DNA of 25,537 nt from JBHPCZ01 sp042573625 (GTDB lineage Bacteria > Desulfobacterota > Desulfobacteria > Desulfobacterales > UBA11574). This document shows, piece after piece, positions 13,954 to 21,678 of the stretch (position 1 is the first letter of the stretch; each line of letters starts with the position of its first letter). The stretch covers positions 1-25,537 of the forward strand of contig JBHPCZ010000040.1 of assembly GCA_042573625.1 (NCBI GenBank), written 5' to 3'. The notes beneath the pieces were generated by a model, which worked only from the letters and a program-made list of their open reading frames with translations, was not told the origin of the DNA and did no database searches. Position numbers and translations under genes: made by a program.

Positions 13954-15923
13954 CTCCCGATTTGGTTAAGGACAGAGCTGGCCTGCCGGCTTTTTTCATA
14001 TAATGTCCTCGCCTTTTCCGCCTCGGCGGCAAGCTTTGAGAAGCCACCGGCCTCCTCTTTTTCTGAAGAATTATTCGCCCAGACCTCGACAACCATCTGT
14101 TCAAATGATTTCCCATGCTCCATATGGCCCAGAACAGCCCCGCATTCACCGATGACCATTTCAAACATTCTGAGTTTCTTTGCCAGGATGTCGATCACGT
14201 ATTCTTCAATTGTGTTTTTGCAGGCCAGGTTGAAAACATACACTTCATTCTTCTGCCCGATGCGGTCTATACGACCGATCCTCTGCTCCACCCGGGTCGG
14301 GTTCCACGGCAGGTCAAAATTCACAAGATGGCTGCAAAACTGTAGATTTAATCCCACCCCTCCTGTTTCGGTGGAAACAAGAATAGAAGAAGAGGTGTTA
14401 CGAAAATCCGCCAGGACAGAGGCTCTTTTTTTTGCCGGCATTTTCCCTGAAATTGAAAAAACAGCCAGACCCCACCTTCCAACGTGCTCAACGATGGTTT
14501 CCAGGCTTTTAACAAACTCTGTAAAGACGACAAATCGGTTGCCTTTAAATTGAACAAGAATTTCCTTAAGCGCGCGAATCTTGGAGGGTGTTTCGATGGT
14601 GCCGGCAATGTCGGCAAAACCCGTCAACCGTTTCTTTGTCGCTTCCGGATATCCTTTTCGATGAGCGATTCGCAGCAAAGTGCTTTGAACAGCAGCCGGG
14701 GAACTCATCAATTCTCTCTGCAGGATGATAAGGCTCAGCATGTGAATTTTCCGGCCGGTCTCTTTAAAGAACTCTTTCTTAAACTCTTTTTTCACATAGC
14801 GGGTGACCTTTTGGTACAGCGTTATTTCATCCGGTAAGGGATCGACATAATAGATACCGGCCCGTCTTTTGGGAAATTTCAATTTGCAGGTGTCTCTGCG
14901 GTTTCTGATCATCACATCCCCAAGCTCGGCTCTTAATGCGCTTTCCCGGCCGGGTAGAACTTTCCGGGGGTTTCCTCGGGACACAAAAGCCCGCCTGAAG
15001 GCACGGACCGTCCCCAGTTTGCCCGGCTTTATGAGATCGATCAGGGAATAGAGCTCGTTTAATGAGTTCTGAATCGGTGTGGCGGAAAGTGCCAAAACAA
15101 AACGGCCCCTCAACCCTCTGGCAAACTTTGAAACTGCCGTACTCCTAGATTTCAAACGGTGGGCCTCATCATAAACAATAACATCCCAGTATCTGGTCTG
15201 GAGGCACTCCCTCCTTTTTGCCAGATCATAACTTACGATCAGGCGGCGATCATCCTCCTCCAGCCTGTGCTTCTTAAACAGAGTAAAGTTTTCGTTGAAT
15301 TTGTATTTCAGCTCTTCTTTCCACTGGTCTGTCAAGCCGGCCGGGACCATGACCAGCACGCTGTTTGCTATGCCGCGAATCAACAGTTCCTTGATGACAA
15401 GACCGGCTTCTACGGTCTTGCCAAGACCGACCTCATCCGCGAGCAAAACCTTTCCGCGCATTTTTTTAAGTATTGTGCGCGCTGCGGAAATCTGGTGGTC
15501 AAACCGGTCAATCCGCGAAACGGAGAGTGCCAAAAGCTCGTCAAATCCCTTTCTCAAACAGAAACCCTCTGCCATTACTCGAAGGTCAAAAAGTCGTGGA
15601 TCGCTCTCTTTTCTGCCCCGGTAAAAACCTTTCACCCCATCCATATCCCTGTCCACACAGACCGCCGGAATCTTTATCTGCTCTTGTTTAAAAAAATCAT
15701 TGATCTCTTTTGAAAGGTCCCAATGCGCCCCGCATCTGAAGCACTCTCGGCTTCCCGGTTCTCCTGAAATCGCCTCAAATCGATGATCACCGTCAACCCA
15801 GGCACATTCAGGGCATTTCTTGGCGACAAAAACATCTGCAATCTCTTCACAGGACCCGGACGGTTCACGGCTGGAAGGAATGGTCAGCCATTCAAAACGA
15901 CCGACACTATAATTGTCTGACAT
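13944..15923 (-). CDS. SNF2-family DEAH helicase/ATPase with N-terminal zinc knuckle
   Basis: A 659-residue Swi2/Snf2 ATPase, expected to translocate on double-stranded DNA or remodel nucleoprotein. N-terminal zinc site C37-x2-C40 ... C61-x2-C64, then motif Ia region DHQISAA (142-148), Walker A DEVGLGKT (163-170), DEAH (252-255), motif III ALSATPIQNSLNEL (278 on), a C-terminal helicase lobe with FTEFVKSLE, STETGGVGLNLQFC and the arginine-finger motif QRIGRIDRIGQ. The tail carries a short helical region. The layout is closest to the HepA/RapA-like bacterial subfamily. The start overlaps the AAA+ gene by 17 bases and the stop overlaps the zinc-array gene by 10 bases, so the three are tightly coupled. 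Confidence 0.9.
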   Translation of the reverse strand: MSDNYSVGRFEWLTIPSSREPSGSCEEIADVFVAKKCPECAWVDGDHRFEAISGEPGSRECFRCGAHWDLSKEINDFFKQEQIKIPAVCVDRDMDGVKGFYRGRKESDPRLFDLRVMAEGFCLRKGFDELLALSVSRIDRFDHQISAARTILKKMRGKVLLADEVGLGKTVEAGLVIKELLIRGIANSVLVMVPAGLTDQWKEELKYKFNENFTLFKKHRLEEDDRRLIVSYDLAKRRECLQTRYWDVIVYDEAHRLKSRSTAVSKFARGLRGRFVLALSATPIQNSLNELYSLIDLIKPGKLGTVRAFRRAFVSRGNPRKVLPGRESALRAELGDVMIRNRRDTCKLKFPKRRAGIYYVDPLPDEITLYQKVTRYVKKEFKKEFFKETGRKIHMLSLIILQRELMSSPAAVQSTLLRIAHRKGYPEATKKRLTGFADIAGTIETPSKIRALKEILVQFKGNRFVVFTEFVKSLETIVEHVGRWGLAVFSISGKMPAKKRASVLADFRNTSSSILVSTETGGVGLNLQFCSHLVNFDLPWNPTRVEQRIGRIDRIGQKNEVYVFNLACKNTIEEYVIDILAKKLRMFEMVIGECGAVLGHMEHGKSFEQMVVEVWANNSSEKEEAGGFSKLAAEAEKARTLYEKSRQASSVLNQIGRCA

Positions 15924-17475
15924 TTCCTTCCCTCCATTTCCTGCGCTGTGCTTCTATGTTGTCTTCAGATGCCGGCCTGGCGCGGGTCATTGCCCACTCG
16001 CGAAGCGCCTGCACATGTTCAGCCATGGTCTTTGAAAGCGGTACCTGGTTTTTCAGGTTCCGCAAAATATCTTCGGTCTCAAGCGGCCGGCTCTCATCAA
16101 ACGCGTCGTATAGTCCCGCTATGACCGCCTGTTCGACCTCAGCACCTGAATAGTCCGGGCAGTTCTCGGCAAGCAGGGGAATATCAAAATCCCGGGGATT
16201 CCGGTTCCGTTTTTCCAGGTGTATTTTAAAAATCAACGTTCTTTCACCCAAACCCGGCAGATCGAGAAAAAATATCTCATCCCACCGGCCTTTCCGGACC
16301 ATCTCCGGCGGGAGTGACGTCACGCTGTTCGCCGTGGCAATCACAAACACAGGGGCCGATTTTTCCTGGAGCCACGTTGCAAGGGTTGCAAAAACCCTGG
16401 ACGCTGTACCTGCGTCGGAAAATGAAGAACTGCCCAGGCCGGAAAAGGCCTTTTCCAGCTCGTCAATCCAAAGCACGCAGGGGCTTATGGCTTCGGCCAG
16501 CCGAATTGCCCTGCGCGCGTTCTCTTCAGAGCTGCCCACCTGGCTGGAGAACAGCTTTCCGGTATCCAGTCGAAGAAGCGGAAACTTCCACAAAGAGGCG
16601 CAGGCCTTGGCTGTAAGGCTTTTCCCGCATCCCTGAACCCCCAGCAGAAGGATTCCCTTGGGATTGGGAAGCCCATACGCTTTTGCTTTTTCAGTAAAAG
16701 CATTTTGGCGCTTGGCCAGCCATCCTTTCAGGGCATCGAGGCCGCCCACCTGTTCCATGGTTTCGCCGGCGTCGAAAAACTCGAGAAGCCCGGCCTTTTT
16801 GATCAAATGCTTCTTTTCGATCACCATCACATCAATTGTACCTGAATCCACTTTTCTGTTTTTCACGATCGCCTTTGCCAGGCAGTTCTCGAACTCCGCC
16901 ATGGTCAGTCCCTGGGCTGCGACAATGAGGCGCTCCCGGTCGCCCTTGCTCAAATTGACCTCGGCCCGGCGCTGTTGGAGCGTCTTTAAAACAGCTGTCA
17001 ACGTTTTGTGCAGCGCATCTTTGGAAGGCAGCGGAAAATCCAGAACAGACACTTCATGGGCCACCGATTGCGGCAATTCCAGGACCGGAGACAGAATAAC
17101 GATGTTGTTACGGCTTTCCTGGAAGATTCGCGCGAGGTCCCTTAGAAGTCTTCGCACCAGGGCATCTTTCAGCGCCTCTTGAAAGTCGAGCAGCAGAAAC
17201 ACGCCTTCATTCGACCTGACACTCTTGAGGTGCTCAAGCAATGCAATGGGGTCCCTGAGATCCTCACGCACCTTGCCCTTCTTTGTCTCCACCCACAGCT
17301 CTCCCTGTTTTGAAAAAGCGATGTTCCAGAGGCCTTCGCTAATAGAGTGGATCCACATTTTTCTACGCTTCCGCACACAGAAACTTTCAAGCGCCCGTAA
17401 AAAACGGCTCTCCTCCGGGCTGACCACATACAGGATCGGGTAATTGGCCAAAATGCAAAGCTTGATTTCATCCAT
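15907..17475 (-). CDS. Ycf46-like AAA+ ATPase
   Basis: A 522-residue AAA+ protein. The N-terminal 230 residues resemble a degenerate AAA-like domain (ILYVVSPEESRFLRAL; VFLLLDF at 92-98; NIVILSPVLELP) as in Ycf46 proteins. The active AAA module has GLPNPKGILLLGVQGCGKS (Walker A 279-286), CVLWIDELEKAFS (Walker B 333-341), VIATANSVTSLPPEM (sensor 1) and RKGRWDEIFFLDLP (394 on), then SGAEVEQAVI. Many of these blocks are diagnostic of Ycf46, which in cyanobacteria and plastids coexists with Ycf35. Its biochemical role is unresolved. No photosynthesis gene is present here, so a photosynthetic function does not apply. It overlaps the SNF2 gene by 17 bases and follows the 247-aa gene by 18 bases. Confidence 0.85.
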   Translation of the reverse strand: MDEIKLCILANYPILYVVSPEESRFLRALESFCVRKRRKMWIHSISEGLWNIAFSKQGELWVETKKGKVREDLRDPIALLEHLKSVRSNEGVFLLLDFQEALKDALVRRLLRDLARIFQESRNNIVILSPVLELPQSVAHEVSVLDFPLPSKDALHKTLTAVLKTLQQRRAEVNLSKGDRERLIVAAQGLTMAEFENCLAKAIVKNRKVDSGTIDVMVIEKKHLIKKAGLLEFFDAGETMEQVGGLDALKGWLAKRQNAFTEKAKAYGLPNPKGILLLGVQGCGKSLTAKACASLWKFPLLRLDTGKLFSSQVGSSEENARRAIRLAEAISPCVLWIDELEKAFSGLGSSSFSDAGTASRVFATLATWLQEKSAPVFVIATANSVTSLPPEMVRKGRWDEIFFLDLPGLGERTLIFKIHLEKRNRNPRDFDIPLLAENCPDYSGAEVEQAVIAGLYDAFDESRPLETEDILRNLKNQVPLSKTMAEHVQALREWAMTRARPASEDNIEAQRRKWREGNVRQL

Positions 17476-17493
17476 TTTAAAAAATCTCCTAAC

Positions 17494-18237
17494 CTAAACA
17501 TTGAGCCGTTTTTTGATCCATTGATTGTAACCCTTTTCAGAACGCGGAACCACAGGCGGGTATCGACTGAGCCAGCGGCTATGTATTTTATCTTTTGTTG
17601 ACACCCAGATGGTAAAACCTTTCTCCTCGTATAAATCCACAACCAAAGGAAGCTTGTCTGCTTTTGCCTCTGTATTTTGAGGATACAAGGGGCATAATTC
17701 GGCCATGCAGGCGGCTTTCGTCAGCGCGTTTTTATCCAAAAAGAACCGCTGCTTTGAACCGTTTCCCTGTCTGAAAAATGAAAACCAGTATTGGTTCCCA
17801 TCTTTCAAGGATTTAAGGGAGTAATTTAGAAGACCGATCTGCATCAAATGACAGCCCAAAAAATCCAGGCGCCTTTCATTGTTCTTGGTCCGGCAGGGGG
17901 CGTTTTCCGAAACACACTTGAGTTGCTTTCTCAATTGGTTGGTTGTGTGGGCATCAAGTCTTCGGCCGTTCGCATGGACTGCTGTTCCCTTCCATCCGGC
18001 TGTCATCTCAAGGAGTTCGGCCAGATCAGACATATCAGCTTCGTTACTGAAGATTCCCCTTGCAATGGTTTTGCCGTTTTCCAGGATCATGTCGTAACGC
18101 TCTATGCCGCCTTTGAGCAGTTCCAGCGCAGTCGAGAAATTTTTCCGTCTGGATCGCAGTTTGCTAAACTCAACTGAAATCCACCAGCCGCGATCTTTCC
18201 ATTTTGTTCCAGCATGCTCATTTTTGATCATCACCAT
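17494..18237 (-). CDS. Novel 247-aa protein, first gene of the AAA+/SNF2 cassette
   Basis: I do not recognise a family. The protein is mixed alpha/beta with no signal peptide or membrane segment. It has a basic, aromatic N-terminal part (KWKDRGWWISVEFSKLRSRR), a YDMILENGKTIARGIF segment, several Cys (including FLGCHLMQIG and CMAELCPLY), and a C-terminal WVSTKDKIHSRWLSRYPP. AGAGG lies 8 bases before the ATG. It follows the long operator-bearing gap and precedes the AAA+ gene by 18 bases, so it is the promoter-proximal gene of the unit. Being first in such a unit it could be a specificity or adaptor subunit (speculative). Confidence 0.65.
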   Translation of the reverse strand: MVMIKNEHAGTKWKDRGWWISVEFSKLRSRRKNFSTALELLKGGIERYDMILENGKTIARGIFSNEADMSDLAELLEMTAGWKGTAVHANGRRLDAHTTNQLRKQLKCVSENAPCRTKNNERRLDFLGCHLMQIGLLNYSLKSLKDGNQYWFSFFRQGNGSKQRFFLDKNALTKAACMAELCPLYPQNTEAKADKLPLVVDLYEEKGFTIWVSTKDKIHSRWLSRYPPVVPRSEKGYNQWIKKRLNV

Positions 18238-18287
18238 TTGCGTGCCTCTGTCTTTTTCATCGATTTAAAAAGATTTCAAAATACAAA

Positions 18288-18306
18288 TGTTCGTTATCAC
18301 TGAACA
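18288..18306. promoter_or_regulatory. 19-bp operator-like palindrome (divergent copy)
   Basis: TGTTC-GTTATCACT-GAACA. The outer arms are perfect but the inner AT/AT positions differ from the other three copies. A further GAACA half-site lies at 18313-18317. It is about 50 bases upstream of the first cassette gene. Confidence 0.55.
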
Positions 18307-18549
18307 TTAATTGAACAAGTTTGTGCTTTCCTGGTATTTTCTGCGGGACTGCCAAGAGCGCCGAGCTGTCTTTATCCCTTTCCGTTGATTGTTTTAGAAA
18401 GAATACAATTCAACTTCATGTTATTGTAATTATAGGGCTATCAGATGTTCCTGCCTAACCATTAAGTATTTTCACCCTCTTCCACCCGATTATTCCTATG
18501 GCTTTATTGTCGTCAGTTCATGGGTTTCAAGCAAATATAGGAGCTTAAT

Positions 18550-18568
18550 TGTTCGATTATATAGAACA
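18550..18568. promoter_or_regulatory. 19-bp operator-like palindrome
   Basis: TGTTC-GATTATATA-GAACA, matching TGTTC-KAT-N3-ATM-GAACA. It contains a minus-strand TATAAT (18561-18556), so bound repressor would cover a possible -10 box of the cassette promoter. Confidence 0.7.
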
Positions 18569-18648
18569 TTCTGCCCAAAAAAAATATTCAGTAAAGAATC
18601 CGGGCTTAGAGAACCTGGTGTTGGTTTGCCCTGAAAGATGCTGTTTCC

Positions 18649-18690
18649 TTAAACTTTAGCTCACTTTAAACTTTATTTCACTTCAAACTC
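18649..18690. repeat. Short degenerate tandem repeat
   Basis: Units TTAAACTTTAGCTCAC (18649-18664), TTTAAACTTTATTTCAC (18665-18681) and a partial TTCAAACTC (18682-18690) are about 16-17 bp each. They have no known function and lie in the regulatory gap. Confidence 0.5.
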
Positions 18691-18811
18691 TTGCAGCACT
18701 TCTTCAGGCTGAACCTGAGAACTCAGACTTGGCCCTGAGGACCAATTTTTTCAGGATTAAACAATTTTCTGTGTGTGCCTGCGGCCAATTTTTCTATAAA
18801 TTTCCAGTATT

Positions 18812-18830
18812 TGTTCGATAGCATAGAACA
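18812..18830. promoter_or_regulatory. 19-bp operator-like palindrome
   Basis: TGTTC-GATAGCATA-GAACA, matching the same consensus. It lies 28 bases beyond the ImmA stop codon, and its right flank (GTGCAAAAAATATATGCA) resembles the flank of the copy at 18550. Confidence 0.7.
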
Positions 18831-18857
18831 GTATGTGCAAAAAATATATGCAAAAGT

Positions 18858-19547
18858 TTATGCAGGGTTCAGGTTTTCAAAAAAAACCTTTGCCCATCCC
18901 ATTCGTGCGCCGGTCGTGTTTTTGACAAGACCCAGGTTCTGCAGCTTGATGATCATCGCCTGTTTGGACACATTTGAAAATCCGCCGGCCTCGCAGACTC
19001 TGTCGGCAATCAAGTGCCAGTTGCTCGCAGACGGATCGAAATACACCGGTCCTTTCAAAGCACTTCTGACATTGAAAATGACCAGAGGATCAGGGCCGTA
19101 TGTTTTGTCCCAGGCCTCCTTCACCTTTTTTTCGGGCATGAGGAGGCATGAAGCAAAATAGTCGGCCTGCCACTCAACGGGCAGCTTGGCATCCTTGTAC
19201 CGGCAAAGTATGGTATTGCTTGCATTGTTTACAAGTTTGCGGTGCATGACCCAGTGCCCGGCTTCATGAGCCCAGGTAAAATTCAATCGACCCTCGGATG
19301 GGTCATCAAGGAGTTTTGTATCAGCGCATATCAACTGTTTCTTGACATATGTGGCCCCGAGAACGCCCTCCATGCCGTGTTTTTCCTTAAAATCATGGAA
19401 GCATAGCGTAACACCCAGATACCGCTCAAGAATATCTTCAACCGGGATGGGCGGATTAACATCATGTCCGACCATGGCCTGGTATTCGCTGAAAACATTT
19501 TCAGCAATGTCGACAATCTTCTTTTTGGGTAAAAAAGGGACCTTCAT
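18858..19547 (-). CDS. ImmA/IrrE-family metallo-endopeptidase
   Basis: A 229-residue predicted zinc protease. The HExxH motif is H94-E95-A-G-H98 in FTWAHEAGHWVMHR. The third ligand is probably Glu125 in EWQADYFASCLLMP, the standard second motif of the family. The C-terminal 90 residues include a helical segment and a predicted winged-helix-like end (VCEAGGFSNVSKQAMIIKLQNLGLV). Proteins of this family (ImmA of ICEBs1, IrrE of Deinococcus) cleave a cognate XRE repressor encoded next to them. That arrangement holds here: the stop of the XRE gene overlaps this start by 4 bases (ATGA). The expected substrate is therefore the neighbouring XRE protein (inference). Confidence 0.88.
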   Translation of the reverse strand: MKVPFLPKKKIVDIAENVFSEYQAMVGHDVNPPIPVEDILERYLGVTLCFHDFKEKHGMEGVLGATYVKKQLICADTKLLDDPSEGRLNFTWAHEAGHWVMHRKLVNNASNTILCRYKDAKLPVEWQADYFASCLLMPEKKVKEAWDKTYGPDPLVIFNVRSALKGPVYFDPSASNWHLIADRVCEAGGFSNVSKQAMIIKLQNLGLVKNTTGARMGWAKVFFENLNPA

Positions 19548-19912
19548 TCCTCTTCCTTTTTCCCCTTCCCTAACCTGGAAAGTTCCGCCAATTGAGAAAG
19601 CCTTTCCCAGTCGTCGCCGTTAAATTCCTTGTCCTTGGCCATCCTAAGGAAATCAGCGGCCTGAGGCTGTTGGGACACATAGTTAGACAGTTCCGGGTCC
19701 ATCTTTCTCGCCGCCGTCAGCAACACGTTTTTGTCCACGTTTAAAACCCCGGCAATATCCAGAATCATCGACTCGGAAGGCGGGGGTACTTGATCCAGCT
19801 CAACATCACTCAAATACCCCGGAGACTTCCTTATCAAGGCTGCCAGTTCTCTGAGGCCGACTTCTGCCTTTAGCCTCAAACCTCTTAATATTTTTCCAAA
19901 TGAATCGTCCAT
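19544..19912 (-). CDS. XRE-family HTH transcriptional repressor
   Basis: A 122-residue DNA-binding protein. The HTH covers about residues 7-62: GKILRGLRLKAEVGLRELAAL, turn, SPGYLSDVE (recognition helix about 30-38), then PSESMILDIAGVLNVD. The C-terminal part is helical (PELSNYVSQQPQAADFLRMA) and may carry the dimerisation or protease-cleavage region. I placed the start at the ATG at 19912; a TTG at 19927 would add 5 residues. Neither has a clear Shine-Dalgarno. Its own promoter (19940-19968) is overlapped by a palindrome, so autorepression is likely. It is coupled to the ImmA gene. Confidence 0.85.
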   Translation of the reverse strand: MDDSFGKILRGLRLKAEVGLRELAALIRKSPGYLSDVELDQVPPPSESMILDIAGVLNVDKNVLLTAARKMDPELSNYVSQQPQAADFLRMAKDKEFNGDDWERLSQLAELSRLGKGKKEEE

Positions 19913-19934
19913 AAATTTTTCTAACAAGCCATTT

Positions 19935-19953
19935 TGTTCTATCTAATCGAACA
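19935..19953. promoter_or_regulatory. 19-bp operator over the XRE promoter
   Basis: TGTTC-TATCTAATC-GAACA, the same consensus as the copies in the 18238-18857 gap. It covers the whole -10 hexamer of the XRE promoter, the standard placement for autorepression. Confidence 0.75.
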
Positions 19954-19968
19954 GATCGATGTTGTCAA
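19940..19968 (-). promoter_or_regulatory. Sigma70-type promoter of the XRE-ImmA unit
   Basis: On the minus strand TTGACA (19968-19963), 17-base spacer, TAGATA (19945-19940). The predicted start is about 20 bases before the ATG at 19912. Confidence 0.75.
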
Positions 19969-20029
19969 GAAAAATTTAAGGACATTCCCCTCCATTTTGT
20001 TTACGATCATTTAGGGTACTATTTTTGTT

Positions 20030-20401
20030 TTAATAAAAAGCCTTTCTTAGCCACATGTAACCAATGAAAACCAGTAAGACCTGAGCAACTATCACCAGCC
20101 AAAACTTATTACGGAAGCGTGGGCTGACTGTTTTGTGACGAAATAGCATCATTCCCGCAATCGCACCGATTGTGCCGCCGGAGAAAGTGACTGCAAGCAG
20201 CACATTTTCCGGTACTCGCGTCCAATCTGATCCGGCGATGATTTTGTCATATCCATATGCTGTAAAAGTGGCCAGGGTGATTGACACAAGCCATGCCTGC
20301 CCAACACCGATTGGTGAAACATACCGCCAGATAATTACAGCAAGGACAACCGCTATGCTGAAAAATGCCAAAGCAAAGTGACTCACCGGATTTAACCGCA
20401 T
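20030..20401 (-). CDS. DUF1294 family membrane protein
   Basis: A 123-residue integral membrane protein with about four transmembrane segments (about 8-27, 34-50, 67-88, 98-118). The family signature is present: AYGYDKIIAG, WTRVPENVLL, GGTIGAIAGMMLFRHKT, then SPRFRNKFW. Some DUF1294 proteins carry a cold-shock domain at the N-terminus; this one does not. The function is unknown. The start ATG has GAAGAGG upstream and a TATAAT box closer than usual. It is a single gene on the minus strand. Confidence 0.8.
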   Translation of the reverse strand: MRLNPVSHFALAFFSIAVVLAVIIWRYVSPIGVGQAWLVSITLATFTAYGYDKIIAGSDWTRVPENVLLAVTFSGGTIGAIAGMMLFRHKTVSPRFRNKFWLVIVAQVLLVFIGYMWLRKAFY

Positions 20402-20419
20402 AGCAATTCCTCTTCCAGT

Positions 20420-20447
20420 ATTATATCTTCTATTCCACGTACTTCAA
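20420..20447 (-). promoter_or_regulatory. Probable promoter of the DUF1294 gene
   Basis: On the minus strand TTGAAG (20447-20442), a 16-base spacer and a perfect TATAAT (20425-20420). It lies only 18 bases before the ATG, so the leader would be very short. Confidence 0.5.
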
Positions 20448-20547
20448 ATAAAGGCACTCAAGTATAAAAGTGTCACCATAACCTATCATATGTATTTCCG
20501 ATTAAGCCAGATGTCCATTACGTTTAGATCTTGCTCTCGATTTTTTT

Positions 20548-21678
20548 TTAATCATCTATCTCCTCATCTATCAAATTAATAAGATCATCCAGCGATTTGA
20601 TGAGGTTGTCAATCGCAAGTTCCTCGTTCGCTTTATCATCATTCTGTTTTCCCTTCTGGTTAAAAGAGGGATTCAAATAGTCAAGTATGTCCTCCTTCAG
20701 CGCCACTACGAACTTCAGAGGAAAGCCTTTATAAACTCCTTTAATTATTTCAATTTTATTAATATCAAAAGGGTTGTCAACGGCAATTAAAATTGTATTT
20801 TTTACAAGACGAATCGGTAAAAAAACATTTTCCCGCATCATTGAGAGCTCAAGCCCGACAAAAAGCTTTCCTGTGATAAGTGTGTGCGGGTTAATTTCAA
20901 TGAAAGGAAGACCATAAAAACGGCTCAGGGATTCGCCGATGTCTTTTTTCGAAACTTTAAAATCATCCATGAGTACGGACTCGATAGAATTCTGATTTTT
21001 TCGTGATGCGTTCACCGCCGTTTCCAGCTGTTTCGGAGTCAAAAGCATGTTAACCGCGATGTTTTTTATTTTATTATGAATAAAAAACATATTGTCTTGA
21101 CGCACTAAGATTGTCCCCAGCATCCGGGACAGGTCACTCATTAACTGCTCGTCTTCCCAGGAAAAACCTGAGTTGTTTTTGCTTGAGATGGCTTCCACAA
21201 CACCCACCACCCGTCCCCGTGAATAAATCGGGCTGACAATCGCGGCCTTTTTCCCTGATATACCGTCTTTTTCTCGTAGCTTGAACAAAGGCAACTCTGG
21301 ATCAACGGCAAAAAGTTCTTTTTCATCATATGCGTTTCTGACATTTACCATTTTTTCTTTCAGGAGCGAAAAACAGCAAAACCGCTTGAATGATACAGGA
21401 ATACGAAGTTGCCTGTCAAAGGAGTTGAAAACGGAAATAAGCTCTCTGTTAATGGTATCAAAAAAATATATGGAAAACCAATTGGCTCTGAAAACCGAGA
21501 CAAAATCGTGGACAAGGCTATAAAGCAGGTCGTCCCGCTTTTTGGAGCATTGGATTTTCTTTTCAATGCTCCTCATTTTTTTGTACACCGCTAGCGACTT
21601 TACCTCAGCCACGGAAACCCCTTTTTTCATAATCAATCTTGTAAAAACAGGCATGTCTCTGCTTATGAAACACGCCAT
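20548..21678 (-). CDS. GAF-domain protein fused to a GspE/MshE N-terminal-like domain
   Basis: A 376-residue soluble protein. Residues about 50-195 read as a GAF sensor (DDLLYSLVHDFVSVFRANWFSIYFFD, AAIVSPIYSRGRVVGVVEAIS, FSWEDEQLMSDLSRML). Residues about 211-335 match the MshEN/T2SSE N-terminal domain (LTPKQLETAV, VSKKDIGESLSRFYGLPFIEI, TILIAVDNPFDINKIEII, LKFVVALKEDILDYLN). The acidic tail (about 345-376) is rich in Asp/Glu. There is no ATPase domain, so it is not a secretion ATPase. Some MshEN domains bind cyclic di-GMP; the N-terminal half here is degenerate, so I do not claim that. The start is uncertain: no good ribosome binding site is seen at 21678 or at the internal ATG codons at 21654 and 21630. 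Confidence 0.75.
   Translation of the reverse strand: MACFISRDMPVFTRLIMKKGVSVAEVKSLAVYKKMRSIEKKIQCSKKRDDLLYSLVHDFVSVFRANWFSIYFFDTINRELISVFNSFDRQLRIPVSFKRFCCFSLLKEKMVNVRNAYDEKELFAVDPELPLFKLREKDGISGKKAAIVSPIYSRGRVVGVVEAISSKNNSGFSWEDEQLMSDLSRMLGTILVRQDNMFFIHNKIKNIAVNMLLTPKQLETAVNASRKNQNSIESVLMDDFKVSKKDIGESLSRFYGLPFIEINPHTLITGKLFVGLELSMMRENVFLPIRLVKNTILIAVDNPFDINKIEIIKGVYKGFPLKFVVALKEDILDYLNPSFNQKGKQNDDKANEELAIDNLIKSLDDLINLIDEEIDD

Larger units (their letters stand above)
18238..18857 (-). promoter_or_regulatory. 620-bp regulatory gap upstream of the cassette
   Basis: No gene was found in this interval. It carries three TGTTC-N9-GAACA palindromes at 18288, 18550 and 18812, a short tandem repeat at 18649-18690, and a cluster of CTCAG/CTGAG segments (about 18708-18740) able to form small hairpins after the ImmA stop. 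The minus-strand reading of the 18550 palindrome contains TATAAT (18561-18556), but the -35 region there is only T-rich. The length of the gap and its operators suggest the cassette promoter lies here. Confidence 0.55.

Noticed and set aside
13816..14553. Plus-strand open frame of 245 codons
   Set aside because: It is a shadow of the SNF2 and zinc-array genes on the opposite strand; its amino-acid composition is not protein-like and no family is recognised.
15159..15713. Plus-strand open frame of 184 codons
   Set aside because: It lies wholly inside the SNF2 helicase gene, whose motifs are unambiguous on the minus strand.
16658..17182. Plus-strand open frame of 174 codons
   Set aside because: It is antisense to the AAA+ gene with Walker motifs on the other strand; the sequence is Ser/Arg-rich shadow composition.
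18775..19161. Plus-strand open frame at the end of the ImmA gene
   Set aside because: Most of it is antisense to the ImmA coding sequence and it crosses the operator at 18812.
18288..19953. LexA boxes
   Set aside because: The arms resemble GTTC/GAAC LexA-type half-sites, but the 9-base centre does not match LexA motifs I know for this group or for Gram-positive bacteria, and an XRE repressor is encoded at the site.
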